Part shown: positions 25,201-35,902 of the stretch, piece after piece
Numbering within the stretch: position 1 is the stretch's first letter
How the letters are laid out: every line of letters starts with the position of its first letter
Assembly: GCA_001600455.1 (NCBI GenBank)
Contig: BCKC01000009.1
Span: forward strand, 310,001 to 374,000
Direction of reading: 5' to 3'
DNA length: 64,000 nt
Source of the DNA: Endocalyx cinctus
Taxonomy: Eukaryota; Ascomycota; Sordariomycetes; Amphisphaeriales; Apiosporaceae
Translations under genes and position numbers: made by a program
The notes under the pieces: model-generated
The model's input: the letters and a program-made list of their open reading frames with translations, nothing else
Told to the model about the DNA's origin: nothing
Database searches by the model: none

Positions 25201-26862
25201 AGGTTAAAATCCGGATAAAATACTCTTTCTTATACGGGGGTGGGGATATAAAATGGGCAATGAAGATCTACTTAGTGTATGCCGTGTCACGACTTGACTT
25301 GGGTTTATGGCTCGCTACCAAAGAGAAATATTGCGACCGACAGACGCAAAGTCCTTCTTCTCCTTGCCACATGGCTATTCCTAAGCTGGCACGAAGCTTA
25401 CCGAATTTGGTGTCAAGCCACACACACCAAAGCGAAGCGAATGCCTGAGACTCAATAAAATGATTTCTTTCAGGTCATCCAAATTCGCGATGAGTTGTCT
25501 CAATGCGGAGACGAATGGCTGACTACTTGCCAAGCCAAGTCAAAGCGAAACGGTACCAAATGACGCCGACGAACGGTTAGTGTCAAATAACCAATGGTTC
25601 GAGTCCACAAACATACATTTTTATGGACAGAGGCTATATCAAGGATATGATATAAGCTGAGAATTGAGGGATTAGACAAAGCGTCTGGAAGAGTCATGGT
25701 TTTGTCCCCGGTGTTGGTCGACGGTTTTCGGCTTTCGCGACGTCTCTCCACCGGCAATTGAGTTTCATGCAAACTCGAACGAACGACTTCTATTGGTCGG
25801 ATATTTTGTGAAATGCCACGAGGTAAGGGATCATTCAGTTGCAGCTCTCACTGACTCCAAATATAGCAAAATCCGGGGAAACGCTTCTCTCTTTTGAATT
25901 CTTTCTTTTTCTCTTGGTGATATGGTCTTGATGTAGGTAGTTATCATTACGTAGTCACCAGTAGTCGACGTATGCCTCGTGTAAAATTTTAGCGAAAAAT
26001 TACTTTCTATTTTCGGGTATGTCGAGGAACTGGATGTCGACGGACGATGACGCTCATTTACCTCGCAGGCCACTCTATTATGATTCGACGTTGGGCGCAT
26101 CGGTGTGTCCTACATCGCACATTAAAATAAGAACGAAGGTCAAGGCAAGGGGTCAGATTCTTGACCAACGATCCCCTTAGGGTCTCTTTTAAGCGGACGA
26201 TATACACGAGTGCCGCAGATTTAAGAGTTAAACTACTAACCTCAAGCTGAATCATTCTCGTATGAGGATGATAACCGATTCACGTTTCTTGCAGGGTGGT
26301 GCCGTAGATACGTATTTATGGTGATAAGTGAACTAAACATGCTATAGGCATTAACCTAGAATTAATAAGATGAACGATACTGGTCAACGGAAATACAGGT
26401 GAAAATGTGAAAATGTATGACGCCTGATACCAAACACGGAAATAAAGCCACGATGGACTGTTCATCGAATATTGGCCCTTTAGATGGATTGAATGTTGAA
26501 TATTGTCATTATGTATAGTAACAGTACCGCGAATTTATCAAGGTGCCAGGTGAGGTTTAGAACCATTAGACTCTTAGGGAGTCATCTTGTCCTAAAGGGT
26601 CATGTGCACTGTAATTTTCCATGATTACACTGTTAGCTTCAAGGAAGTCACTCATGATAAGAGAAAGGGGGAGTCGCGACTACCTCTAAGTGCTGGAGAA
26701 ACATTTTAAGCGTCACTTAGTGAATCAGTCTTATTACATTTGACTCTCTCATTGTTATTGTCGTCGATAGTACCGTTAGTAGATCTCTCTCAGTAAAGTT
26801 ATATCGGTTCAAATTGAAAGAAACGAGGAAAAGAAAAGGAGAAAAGAATATACACTTTCCCA
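22234..26862. other. 4.6 kb intergenic region without recognisable genes
   Basis: AT-rich spacer after the zinc-cluster regulator. The poly-A run directly after the stop (22234-22246) is followed by probable 3' UTR. The rest carries a (TG)n microsatellite at 23566-23597, poly-T runs near 23613 and 23640, and only short frames without coding character on either strand. No RNA gene or mobile element recognised. The right end contains the promoter of the HEI10-like gene. Confidence 0.5.
23566..23597. repeat. (TG)n microsatellite
   Basis: Imperfect TG dinucleotide repeat with one CG interruption, in non-coding DNA. Probably length-polymorphic; no function suggested. Confidence 0.9.
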
Positions 26863-28270
26863 ATGGACCAGACCTTACGCTGTAACTCGTTAAAGTGTCG
26901 TAGAGAGTTGAGCGATCGTGCTCTAGTCACCACATGCAGGTAAGTTATCAATATCAACAATTCTTTCCCCCTGACTTGAATTATCTTACCTGGCATATTG
27001 TAGTCACATATTCTGTCCCGAATGCGCTTCTCGTCTTGGAATCACTGGCCATCAAGGTGGATCATGTCCGGCTTGCAGCACTCGCCTGGTAAATCCAGAT
27101 GATGCTGTTATTGCTAATCTTAACCCCACCGAAGATTATAAGACGAGTGTGCTGAGCGGACTCAGCCCGAGTGTCATCATGGAATGCGCGAGTCGGGCTC
27201 TGAGTTTCTGGGCTTACCAAAGTACTCAAGAAATGTAAATCAACTTGAGGATATTCTGGTAAAGGCAGAATAAACTGACTAGATTGCAGAATCTATCATG
27301 AATACATGGCCAAAAGCCTCACCGATAAATATTCGGATCTGAATGTTCAAGTAGACACAATCGTTAACAATGCCAACGCTGAGATTTCCAATCTTCATAA
27401 CCAGATCTCCGATAAGCACCCCCTCTTCGCCTCCTATCCCGAATACCACTTATTAACTGTTATCTACGCATGAAAACCGATCAAGAGAGCCTCAGAAAGA
27501 AAAATGATGAGCTCGTCCAGGCATTCAAGGAGAAAAACCGAAAATTGCTGCAAGTTCAGGAGCTATACGACAAGCTGAAGCGCAAAGCCTTGCTTGGCCA
27601 AGTTCAGGATGCCGCTGAAGACGCCGTTGACGCTTCACTTTTCCAGAATACTTCTATGAACCCGAATATAGTCGACTCTACTCGAGACCCCGTTAACCAC
27701 CTTGACCACGGCATTCCTTATGACCAGAACCGACCCTCGTTGTACCACGCGCAGCATACCGCAAACCCGTTTCCAGGGCAGAGGCCGATACCCAGCTCCT
27801 CCGGCATGTGGCCAAGAACTGTGGGAGCGCAATGTATGATCGTAATCGCAGAAGGGTTCATAGTTTAGCATCCGCTAATAGAAAATAGCCGACATTCCTC
27901 TCACCCCGTCCACTCATCGTCAACGTATCGAAAATATAGGAGGCCTCGGACTACCAACGACGTCCAATTTTATGGCAGGGACACCTAGATCTCCCAGAGT
28001 TCACGCAAATGCTCGACCCCCTCTCGCCGAGATTCCGTCCAATAATTATCGTAGTACCGCCCCCAGATATCCTTCTGTTGGTCTGAGTTCAGGGGTGAAA
28101 GCTGGTCACGGTGCTCGAGATCGGTTTTCGGGGACATCGTCAAAGCAGCGAGGTAATATTTCGAGCTTATAATTATAATCTACTTAGGCGCTGACTATAC
28201 TCATCGATTAGCTACACAGCCATACAATCCAACATCTACCACCTTGGGTCACGGATCGTATAGTAAATAA
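26863..28270 (+). CDS. hei10: HEI10/CCNB1IP1-like RING E3 ligase, meiotic crossover factor
   Basis: Proposed exons: 26863-26939, 27004-27234, 27290-27411, 27468-27833, 27889-28152 and 28212-28270, giving 372 residues. The N-terminal RING-type finger is complete: C7, C12, C25, H27, C30, C33, C47, C50. It is followed by the family-typical block NPTEDYKTSVLSGLSPSVI, the region ASRALSFWAYQSTQE, a coiled coil ending at QELYDKLKRK, and a disordered Ser/Pro tail. HEI10/CCNB1IP1 proteins sit on the synaptonemal complex and mark crossover sites through SUMO/ubiquitin ligase activity. The exon 3/4 junction has no usable GT..AG pair that keeps the coiled coil; an AT..AC intron at 27412-27467 does (see findings). 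Without the last intron, translation would stop at 28172 instead. The CTGAC branch site makes me prefer the spliced end. Confidence 0.85.
27412..27467 (+). other. candidate non-canonical AT-AC intron inside the HEI10-like gene
   Basis: A 56-nt segment starting ATAAGC and ending CTAC, with TTATTAAC as a likely branch site about 10 bases before the end. Removing it joins codon phase 1 to phase 1 (G plus GC gives Gly) and keeps the coiled coil continuous. The donor looks like a normal GTAAG site with the first G replaced by A, which points to a U2-type AT-AC intron rather than the U12 type (ATATCC). Confidence 0.6.
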
Positions 28271-28743
28271 AGTATCACCAGTTGTGAATGAGTATATAGC
28301 GGTCTTGCGTCATTACTACAAGATAGGGATCGTGCCTCGACCATTCACTTTTGTCCTCGAGGTTCTGGCTCCAGATTTAATGTCATGGGAAACAAAGAAT
28401 GTGTAATCCAGATCGTCGATTCAGTCAAAACAATGACGAGAAACCACGCCCTTGTACCTTGCAGCTTTGTTATCTCGCTTTGTTCTGTTAAAAAAGCCCA
28501 TCTCTAGAATGAGATCGAGGAGTTCTCGATTAAAAGATGTTTGCCCCCTCGTCATTTGTGAATGAACGGTCAAGCGAAAGAGCTGTTCCCTCAACTCTAT
28601 ATAATACGAATAGTACCCACTTCCAATAATATTGCATCTAAACAATATCACCTTCATCAAAAAAACAACCTAAAACAGCAGCCCCATCTTCCTCATTGAT
28701 CAAGTAAAATATTATCTCTTTCAGCAAGTCTGATTAGCTAATA
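28271..28743. other. intergenic, HEI10-like 3' flank and downstream promoter
   Basis: Short AT-rich spacer between two co-oriented genes. No coding frame with support; a minus-strand frame at 28421-28660 has no family resemblance. Confidence 0.6.
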
Positions 28744-30135
28744 ATGCCTTCTACCTACACTCAACAGCAACCTCGTTACAGTTCGGGCTCTCACGGATCG
28801 GCTTCGTCCGGTCCGTACAGGCAGCCTACCATGTCCCGATCAGAGTCTACACTGGTGTACGACTCTTCTCGTGGACAGCCAGGCTACCGGCAGAGCAACC
28901 CAGCAGTGTACCAAACCATGGAGCGGGCTCCGGCGCGAAGGCCGGAGCTTGAAAGCCGAGGAAAGAGGGAATCCAAGCATCACGACGAGGGCGGCTCGTC
29001 CCTGCTGAGTCGCTTCCTCGGACGCCCTAGCAGGTCTAGGGACTCCATCAAGGATAAGCGTGCTAACGTAGGCGAAAAGATCGTCATCCACGAGCCCAAC
29101 GTTCGAAACTCGAGCCCGCCGATCCGCCCCGCTCGTCCTCCTATCGAGAAGACCCCCTCGTCCTTTTACGTTTCTTCGGGGGCGCAGGGATCGCCGAAGC
29201 CACCGCCTTGCGTCCCCGGTCTCCTGATGGAGAAGCGACTTCCTCCCGTACCTCCCCAATCGGTTAAGATCAACCCCGAGAACCTCGGCAGAGCCAACGA
29301 GGCTCTCGGATCTCACCCCGTTGCTCGTTCTAGCCGAAAACCCCCCTCACCCGCGCCTTCAAAATACGAGGGTGCTCGTAGACACTACGACCCGGTTGTG
29401 CGCAGGTCGCCCCGGGAATACTCTTCTTCCGTCGATAGCGAGATGAGAGCTAGGCGACGACGGGGAATGATCTTCATGGCAGAGCCAGAGGTAAACAATG
29501 ACGAAGATGATGTTGATGATGATGACTTTTGGAATGATGCTGGTATTGACGACCAGCTGGAGCAGTTCCCCGAGCTCTGTGAGCTCGAGGGTAACATCTT
29601 ACCTGCGGAGTTACCGGCGGAGCCGGTTCCCATCCAACCGCAGGTCCCGGAGCTTAGGTTGATCGAGCCCGACGAAGGCGACATCGATCAGGAGCAGCCA
29701 GGCGCTCACCTGACGGTCGACCACGCCTGGAAGAGGCTGTGCCAAGATAAAGAAAAGCAGGTGCGTAAGTACAAGAAACTTCTCAACCTGGTCTGGCTCG
29801 TGGCCGAAGCGCAGGGCTACGACCCCGAGGATAACTTCCACGCGGAGGAGGAGCTGAGGACGATCATTGACGACAGGTCGCAACTGATGAACCTCGTCGC
29901 TCTCGCAGATAAGCTTTCGGACGACTACGGCGTGCAGGTGAACGACATGACCGAGCTACCGACGATGCTCGACGACGTGATGCGGGAGCGCGATAGCGCC
30001 AAGCGCGCTGCGGCTCATCACAAAAGGGCCAGGAAACAACTCGAGGCACGGATCCAACAGCTCGAGGCTGAAAGAAAGGGGACGATGAGCTCGATGTATG
30101 AAACATCTGATGACGAAACATATATTCGCTCTTAA
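28744..30135 (+). CDS. hypothetical protein, disordered with acidic patch and C-terminal coiled coil
   Basis: Single-exon frame of 463 residues, starting MPSTYTQQQPRY. I do not recognise a named family. The first about 230 residues are Ser/Pro/Arg-rich and probably disordered, with several basic patches (SRFLGRPSRSRDS) and a Pro-rich stretch (RLPPVPPQ). An acidic run (EVNNDEDDVDDDDFWND) lies near residues 248-264. From about residue 325 the sequence becomes helical and more conserved-looking: DHAWKRLCQDKEKQVRKYKK, then LVWLVAEAQGYDPEDNF, then LADKLSDDYGVQVND. It ends with a coiled coil at about 415-450. The codon use and uninterrupted frame make it a convincing gene. It lies 473 bases downstream of the HEI10-like gene on the same strand but clearly has its own promoter space. 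A cytoskeletal or scaffold role would be a guess. Confidence 0.85.
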   Translation: MPSTYTQQQPRYSSGSHGSASSGPYRQPTMSRSESTLVYDSSRGQPGYRQSNPAVYQTMERAPARRPELESRGKRESKHHDEGGSSLLSRFLGRPSRSRDSIKDKRANVGEKIVIHEPNVRNSSPPIRPARPPIEKTPSSFYVSSGAQGSPKPPPCVPGLLMEKRLPPVPPQSVKINPENLGRANEALGSHPVARSSRKPPSPAPSKYEGARRHYDPVVRRSPREYSSSVDSEMRARRRRGMIFMAEPEVNNDEDDVDDDDFWNDAGIDDQLEQFPELCELEGNILPAELPAEPVPIQPQVPELRLIEPDEGDIDQEQPGAHLTVDHAWKRLCQDKEKQVRKYKKLLNLVWLVAEAQGYDPEDNFHAEEELRTIIDDRSQLMNLVALADKLSDDYGVQVNDMTELPTMLDDVMRERDSAKRAAAHHKRARKQLEARIQQLEAERKGTMSSMYETSDDETYIRS

Positions 30136-33024
30136 AAATCTCAGTCCCTTTGCACAGGTAAGTCTAGCTGCTGGTTCAGCTAACGGTACTTACCTATCGA
30201 CGAACACCAACCCTTACACCACCTTCGACTAAAACGCAACAATATGTCGACCCAATATACAGCTGTTATCAAATTTTACGACAAAAGATTTATACAACAT
30301 GTAACATATATTCGACCTTTATTATTGTAAGCTATCACCATATCCATATCGTCATTAACCTTCTATTTACACCGGCTACCCATCACACGAAATGCCCTTT
30401 ATACCCAGAAATACCCAGAAATACCCAGAAATATATTTCTCACCAGGAATATAGATATCATAACAACTATCACGAACCTATTACCGTACCTTGTAAGTAC
30501 AATTATTTTACTTATTAAATCCCTCCCGGTTGGGGTCATATACAACATAATAGGAGATATCTGCACTCATCCTTTACTAGGTATATTTCCATATCTCCAC
30601 GTCGACACTACCGCCACCTATCGAAACCATCGCATATACTTAAGTATCCATCTAAGAGGCCCTGTATAATGCCTCTCATTACCGACCTACTTTCATACCG
30701 CTAGAATACACAGCCCAATAACTGGCTGACGAGCTAGTTAGACGTAAAGACAGCTGACGAGCTGGATCTTTCGTCACTAAGAGGCCCAATTATTAAATGT
30801 CGACATTCTATATTACGAGTGCATATATACTGCACACCTACTGTATTCTTTCTGGATGAAGAAGTCAAAAAGAGATAGCAATTGAGACATATCCTATCAT
30901 GAGCGCGCACCTCATTAAGAGGTATATTCGCAGCTCTAAACTAAACCTCAAATATATACCCGAGTCTCATTTGCGTCATCTTTTCTAGATATTGTATCCT
31001 TATACCCATTGACCCGGGTCATTACGATTACGACTATTAAATTTATTTTTACCTATACACCATTCATACTGCGGCGATGTCAGTACGGAACGAACCCCTT
31101 ATTACGACCCCACGAACATATCCATCAATACTTTCAACCAGCATACCGACCTATATTTACGGTACATATCGACATATCCGAAAAAACTATCATCATGACA
31201 GTTGATAATAACTACTGTCCCCCCTAACTCTCGACATCTCGACCCTCCTTTAATTACATCATCGACATCTAACCATCTCTTTATTCTCAAAGAGATTACA
31301 TCCAATCCCGCTCCCCCTTTGACCAGCTACTGCTTTGTTATCATTGCAAGCCAGTGGCACACGACACAAAGACTACGAACGATGATAAGACTTGAACTCT
31401 TCTTGGCCAGTTGAGTGAAAGCACTAATAACTCCACAAATTATTTGATTTTTGGGTGGTTTTTTTATTTCATTTTATTTTTCTGTTTTTGGCATACGCAT
31501 ATAGACTTGGGCGGCATTTTGGAATAGACGAGCGTATCATTGATGATGATAATGATAAAGAATATAGATAGATATCTACCAATAGAGTACTAGTACCTAC
31601 AATCGTCATTAATATACATCCATCTTGAAAATAGTCATTTTGATACAACGCTTCCTTCATAGTAATCCTGTGCAAACTTCTTGATATAAACCCTCCTTAC
31701 CTACAATATTCGTAAAATCCCTTAAGAGTAAACCCAACTTAGCTGGCCTTCGACCGTCGAACCTGAACCTTTCGCAGTGTCTGAAATCGCAACTCCAAGG
31801 TATGAAACCTTTTCCTTGTAGCGGCATCGTATCCTCCTCGCGGTCGCTCATGTAGCAAAAAACCCCTATCCGACAACACTGCCTACCGAATCATTCTCCC
31901 CTCAAACCCCCTATCCCCCAAATCCATACTTTTATCTCCTTCTAAAAACTCGGCGACTCCTCAACCGCTCCCAATTTACCGTGATCAATATCGGTACAAA
32001 GCGTCGACTGCTCACTACCCGACCTGACTATTTTACTAGTCCACCACACTCCACCACTTCGTAAGTTTTTTTTTTTTTTTTCGCCAACAGCGGCCAAGGA
32101 AAACAGAGCACCGGCAAGCCGCTCGTCGGGTCCTCGCGAAGATCCGTATAAACGCGGCGATACTGACGCACGTCACCGGCCTCGGAGGGGCGTAAACGAA
32201 CTTGCGTGAGACGGCTAAGCGCGCACCGTTTCCGAGGACGAAGTAGTGGGCGCCTTCGTCGAGGAATAATAATTGCCTTCTCTCCCCCAAACCATCCCTA
32301 TTCTCTCCTGCCAAACTCCGGTTCGAGAGAGAGAGATATTCCCTCGACAATCTTGCGTTTGGCAGGATGGGACGTTCCAAAGTCAAGTCGCGGTTCCCCG
32401 CAATTCCTAACTAGTTTCAGGGGTGCGTCAAAACATCCTTTGTTCACGGTCCGTACGAGCGTAGGCTAAAGATTTAACTAGTTCATGGGGTTAGAGACGT
32501 CAAAGGCCCAGATTGAAACGTCTTTTTTTTTCTTGCCTTATCACAAATTACTCCGTAAACTCTACTCTCTCCTCATTTCAACTCTGTGACAATATCATCT
32601 CTGATAAAAAAAAATATGCGTCAAGTGCCGCGCTGCTCTGGACGCGGCTCTGGTTGGATATTTGTTGAATGCTACCAAGTAAAATAATAATAATAATAAT
32701 AGACATGGCGAGAATATCATTACTTCGTCAAAGGATATAACAACTTGACCGACTCAACTCGTGCGGCTTCCCCCCCCCCCCCCCTCCTGTTCCTACAGAA
32801 CGGAGAAGAATCTTCTGCTTGATGCCAGAATGCTAGTGTCATTTGGCTGCAGGTATAGGCACGTATCTCCCATTCTCGCCTTGTTTTTTATTCTTGACCC
32901 CCCTTTGGGCCCCCTAAATTCTTAATCCCTTGCCTGTCTATCCCTTCTGTCATAAAACGACAATTACCATTATCCATCTGTGTAAATTTTATGTATAGCA
33001 AACAGAAAGCTCCCACGATCACAC
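30136..33024. other. 2.9 kb intergenic region without recognisable genes
   Basis: Non-coding DNA between convergent genes. It includes three tandem copies of ATACCCAGAA at 30401-30430, an (ATA)n run near 32681-32700, and a run of fifteen C at 32770-32784. The open frames here (for example 32036-32386 minus) have no coding character. No RNA gene found. Confidence 0.5.
30401..30430. repeat. three tandem copies of a 10-bp unit
   Basis: The unit ATACCCAGAA occurs three times head to tail with no mismatch. It is a small tandem repeat in the 3' flank of the preceding gene, with no evident function. Confidence 0.9.
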
Positions 33025-34579
33025 CTACCGGCGAGCTGGCAGCGCTTTCTCAATACACTCGGAAACCTATACAAGCATGTTAGAACGATATACAGACAGA
33101 AACAGAAAATTCGTCACACTAACCTCGGGACCCCAGGCTCCCTGGTTTTCTAGATATCTACTCATACCCTTGACCAATTCAACCTGCTCATCGAGCGAGA
33201 GACCCGTGATGGCGAGCTCCATAACGTTACCATAGTTGAGGTTGTGCTGGGCAACGAAAGTCTGGTAGTAGATGAAAGCGAAGAAACCCATGATGAACTG
33301 ACAGTCCATCCTGTCTGTCATGCCACCGTGGCCGGGGATAGAGTCACCGAAATCCTTGATCTTGAACGTGCGCTTTAGACCCGACGCGAAAAAGCCGCCG
33401 AACGGAGCGATAAGAGAGGCGAAAGTCGCCAGGACCATGGAGTGGAATTGCATAGGCTCCGTCGTGAAAGACACAGTCGTACCCTCGGGGAGGAAGACGA
33501 ATTGCGGGAGCGTGTAAGTGTGGGGCAGGAAGGCGGGATTCGGGTCGCATTCGAGGCCGGAGAAGATGTTGGAACCAAGGTTATTAACGGGACAGATGAA
33601 ATACTTGGACCGCATGAGCACGTTGGTCAGAGCAAAGCCCCAGATGACGGTCATGATCCAAGCGCCGACGAAACCTTCGACCGTCTTCTTGGGCGAGAGC
33701 TTGATCAGCTGGGTCCTTCCAAAAGTGATACCGCAGATGTACGCGAAGATGTCGTTGCAGATGACCATGGAAGCGGGTAAGAAGAACCACATCATGCCCT
33801 CGAAGACGTTGTTCATGACGAAGTGAGCCTGGACGACGATCAGGTAGAGGGCCATATGGGTCCAGGCGAAGTTGGTGAACTGAAACCGAAGATGCCCGGC
33901 CTTCAAGTTGGCGACGAAGAACACGAACCCTATGACGTATAAGACGAAGCTGATGAAGCGGTGGTGGGTGGCTAGGGGGAGCAGGACGCGGTCGACGAGA
34001 ACGATGTGCTTGAAGTAGTAGATGACGGTTTCGCCGTATAAGAAATACATGGTAGTAGCGAGCCAGTACCAGTTGAGGCTCTTGGTGGGACGCAGCTGAC
34101 GGGCGCGACTCGGGACGCTCGCGATGGCGATAACTTCTTTGAAAGAAATAATTTGGACGGCGGTTATGCAAGCGATAATGTAGATATGACCGCTGAAAAG
34201 ACAGAAAAAGAAGAGACCGATCATGACAAAAGTCCAAAAGGTTCGCGTGATAAAGTTGGCTTTTTTCTTTTCGTAATCGGAAACTTGCGGTTTGCCGTTG
34301 GCTGGTTCTTTCTGTAATACATGATGACATCGTAAGTTAGCTCATCCGGCATTTGACAAGTTGTCGCGACAAAATATTAAGATGATTAATATATAAATAT
34401 ATATAGATATGGAAAATTACCTCGCTGATGCCATCTAAATTCGATGAAGCTCTAGTTTTCACAGGCGAACCTGAACCGTTTTCGCTTCCTTCGCTCATGC
34501 TAGATCTTCTAGCTTCAGCTAGGACCTGTCCATTGACGGTTCGACCGGGGAAACGAACCCCACGACGCGGTTTTGTCAT
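33025..34579 (-). CDS. cds1: phosphatidate cytidylyltransferase (CDP-diacylglycerol synthase)
   Basis: Three exons: 34579-34421, 34311-33124 and 33066-33025, giving 462 residues, near the usual eukaryotic length. It transfers CMP from CTP to phosphatidic acid, forming CDP-diacylglycerol for phosphatidylinositol, phosphatidylserine and cardiolipin synthesis, and sits in the ER membrane. The complete family signature is visible near the C-terminus: SGLKRTFKIKDFGDSIPGHG followed by GMTDRMD, with the conserved Asp pair. The SPKKTVEGFVGAW block lies before it, and the frame holds about eight hydrophobic segments from the FVMIGLFFFCLF segment onward. The N-terminal exon is polar and cytosolic. The last exon encodes only 13 residues (VSECIEKALPARR) and was placed from a good TATAG acceptor. 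Confidence 0.94.
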
Positions 34580-35902
34580 TATGTCGGGTATCTTAAATGT
34601 AGAACAGAGGAAAATGAAGAAAATAAAGGTTGCGATGGATTAAAAGTAATAATAAAAGCTTTCACAAGTTTAAGAAAGTGAAAGCTGATCAGCTCGAAGC
34701 GTCATTAATGAAAAGGTTTACTCGGGACTTTCGACACGTCGGGCAGGATATGCTTGGCAAAAAAAAAAAAAAAAAAAGTAAAGGTGGCTTAGACGTAGTC
34801 TGTATCCGCAACAGAATATACTATTTCTATTAACTGCGTTAAACGAACTTTTGGTTTTAATTAGTGGAAGCTATCTTGAGAGTCGATAGTTCGATGGTTG
34901 GTTGGAAGAGTGAGACGTGATTCGGATTTAGGATCAACAAAGTAAATAAATGACTACGTCAATGGAGAGATAGAAAGTATTGATTTGGTCAGATTACAAA
35001 AAAAAAAAAAAAAAAAAAAAAAAAGAATACGGTATTTCGGAAAAGTAAAAGGTGAAGTTAAATGAGAGTTCGGATAGAGTGGAAGAGCGAATAGAAATTA
35101 CCAACTAAAATGAATTCAACTCGCAAGCTGTTTTCAATCCTGTTTCGTATAACAATTAAGAAAAAAAAAATCAATAAGGCAGAGAGAATGACGAAAAAAA
35201 TAAACTAACGACGTCAAAGGTTTTGTGGCTTGGTATCCAATCAGAAATTAATATATTCAACAGTCGAGGTGATCAATTAAAATAAAATAAAATAAAATAA
35301 AATAATAAAACAAAAATCAACCCCCACAAAGACTCCAGGCTGTCACTATGTCGACTTGTCAGACGGAATGACGGAAATGTTTAGTAACCCGACGCCACTA
35401 TAATCACATGCTAACTTGTCTTACTTTTCTTACTTTTAGAGTACCGGTCCCTCTATTAGCCCCTCACCTTACCCCCCATACAACCCCTACAACCCCTACA
35501 AACGTTGTCTTGGGCGCTGCGACGTGCGCTAAAGTAGTGATGTTATGCTTAACTAAGTTCGTTAAGTAGTGCACTGAATCGAGTAGATTATACAACGGAC
35601 ACATCGTTATGTATACCGTAGCAGCGTAGGTGACCGATAGCTGCTACATATACCTAGGTATACATATAACAAGTATATACTGTATAACCTCGAATGAATA
35701 ATTATATTCAAATTGATATAAAATAATATTATATTATATGACTACCTCTCGTCGCGGTTGAACTTATCCTCGGTATCTGATAAATCAAGGAACACTAAAA
35801 CGTAATCAACGGACCGTAACAGTCACGAAAGTCTCCGTCTTTGCTCACTACGTACTAGTAGTCATACTCTTGACAAGTTCTGTCAAACTACATGACTAAG
35901 TC
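34580..35902. other. intergenic with long A tracts
   Basis: AT-rich spacer, promoter of the CDP-DAG synthase at its left end. It contains poly-A runs (34760-34777 and about 34998-35024), a tandem AAAAT array at 35279-35310, and the palindrome TACCTAGGTA at 35651-35660. No gene found. Confidence 0.55.
35279..35310. repeat. (AAAAT)n pentanucleotide repeat
   Basis: About six head-to-tail copies of a five-base A/T unit, slightly imperfect at its right end. Simple sequence DNA without visible function. Confidence 0.85.

Noticed and set aside
32036..32469. Overlapping frames on both strands near 32.2 kb
   Set aside because: No introns, no family resemblance, mixed composition and poly-Lys from a homopolymer; non-coding.
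33584..34330. 248-codon minus-strand frame overlapping CDP-DAG synthase
   Set aside because: Arg/His/Leu-rich shadow of the true frame, which has the full enzyme signature.
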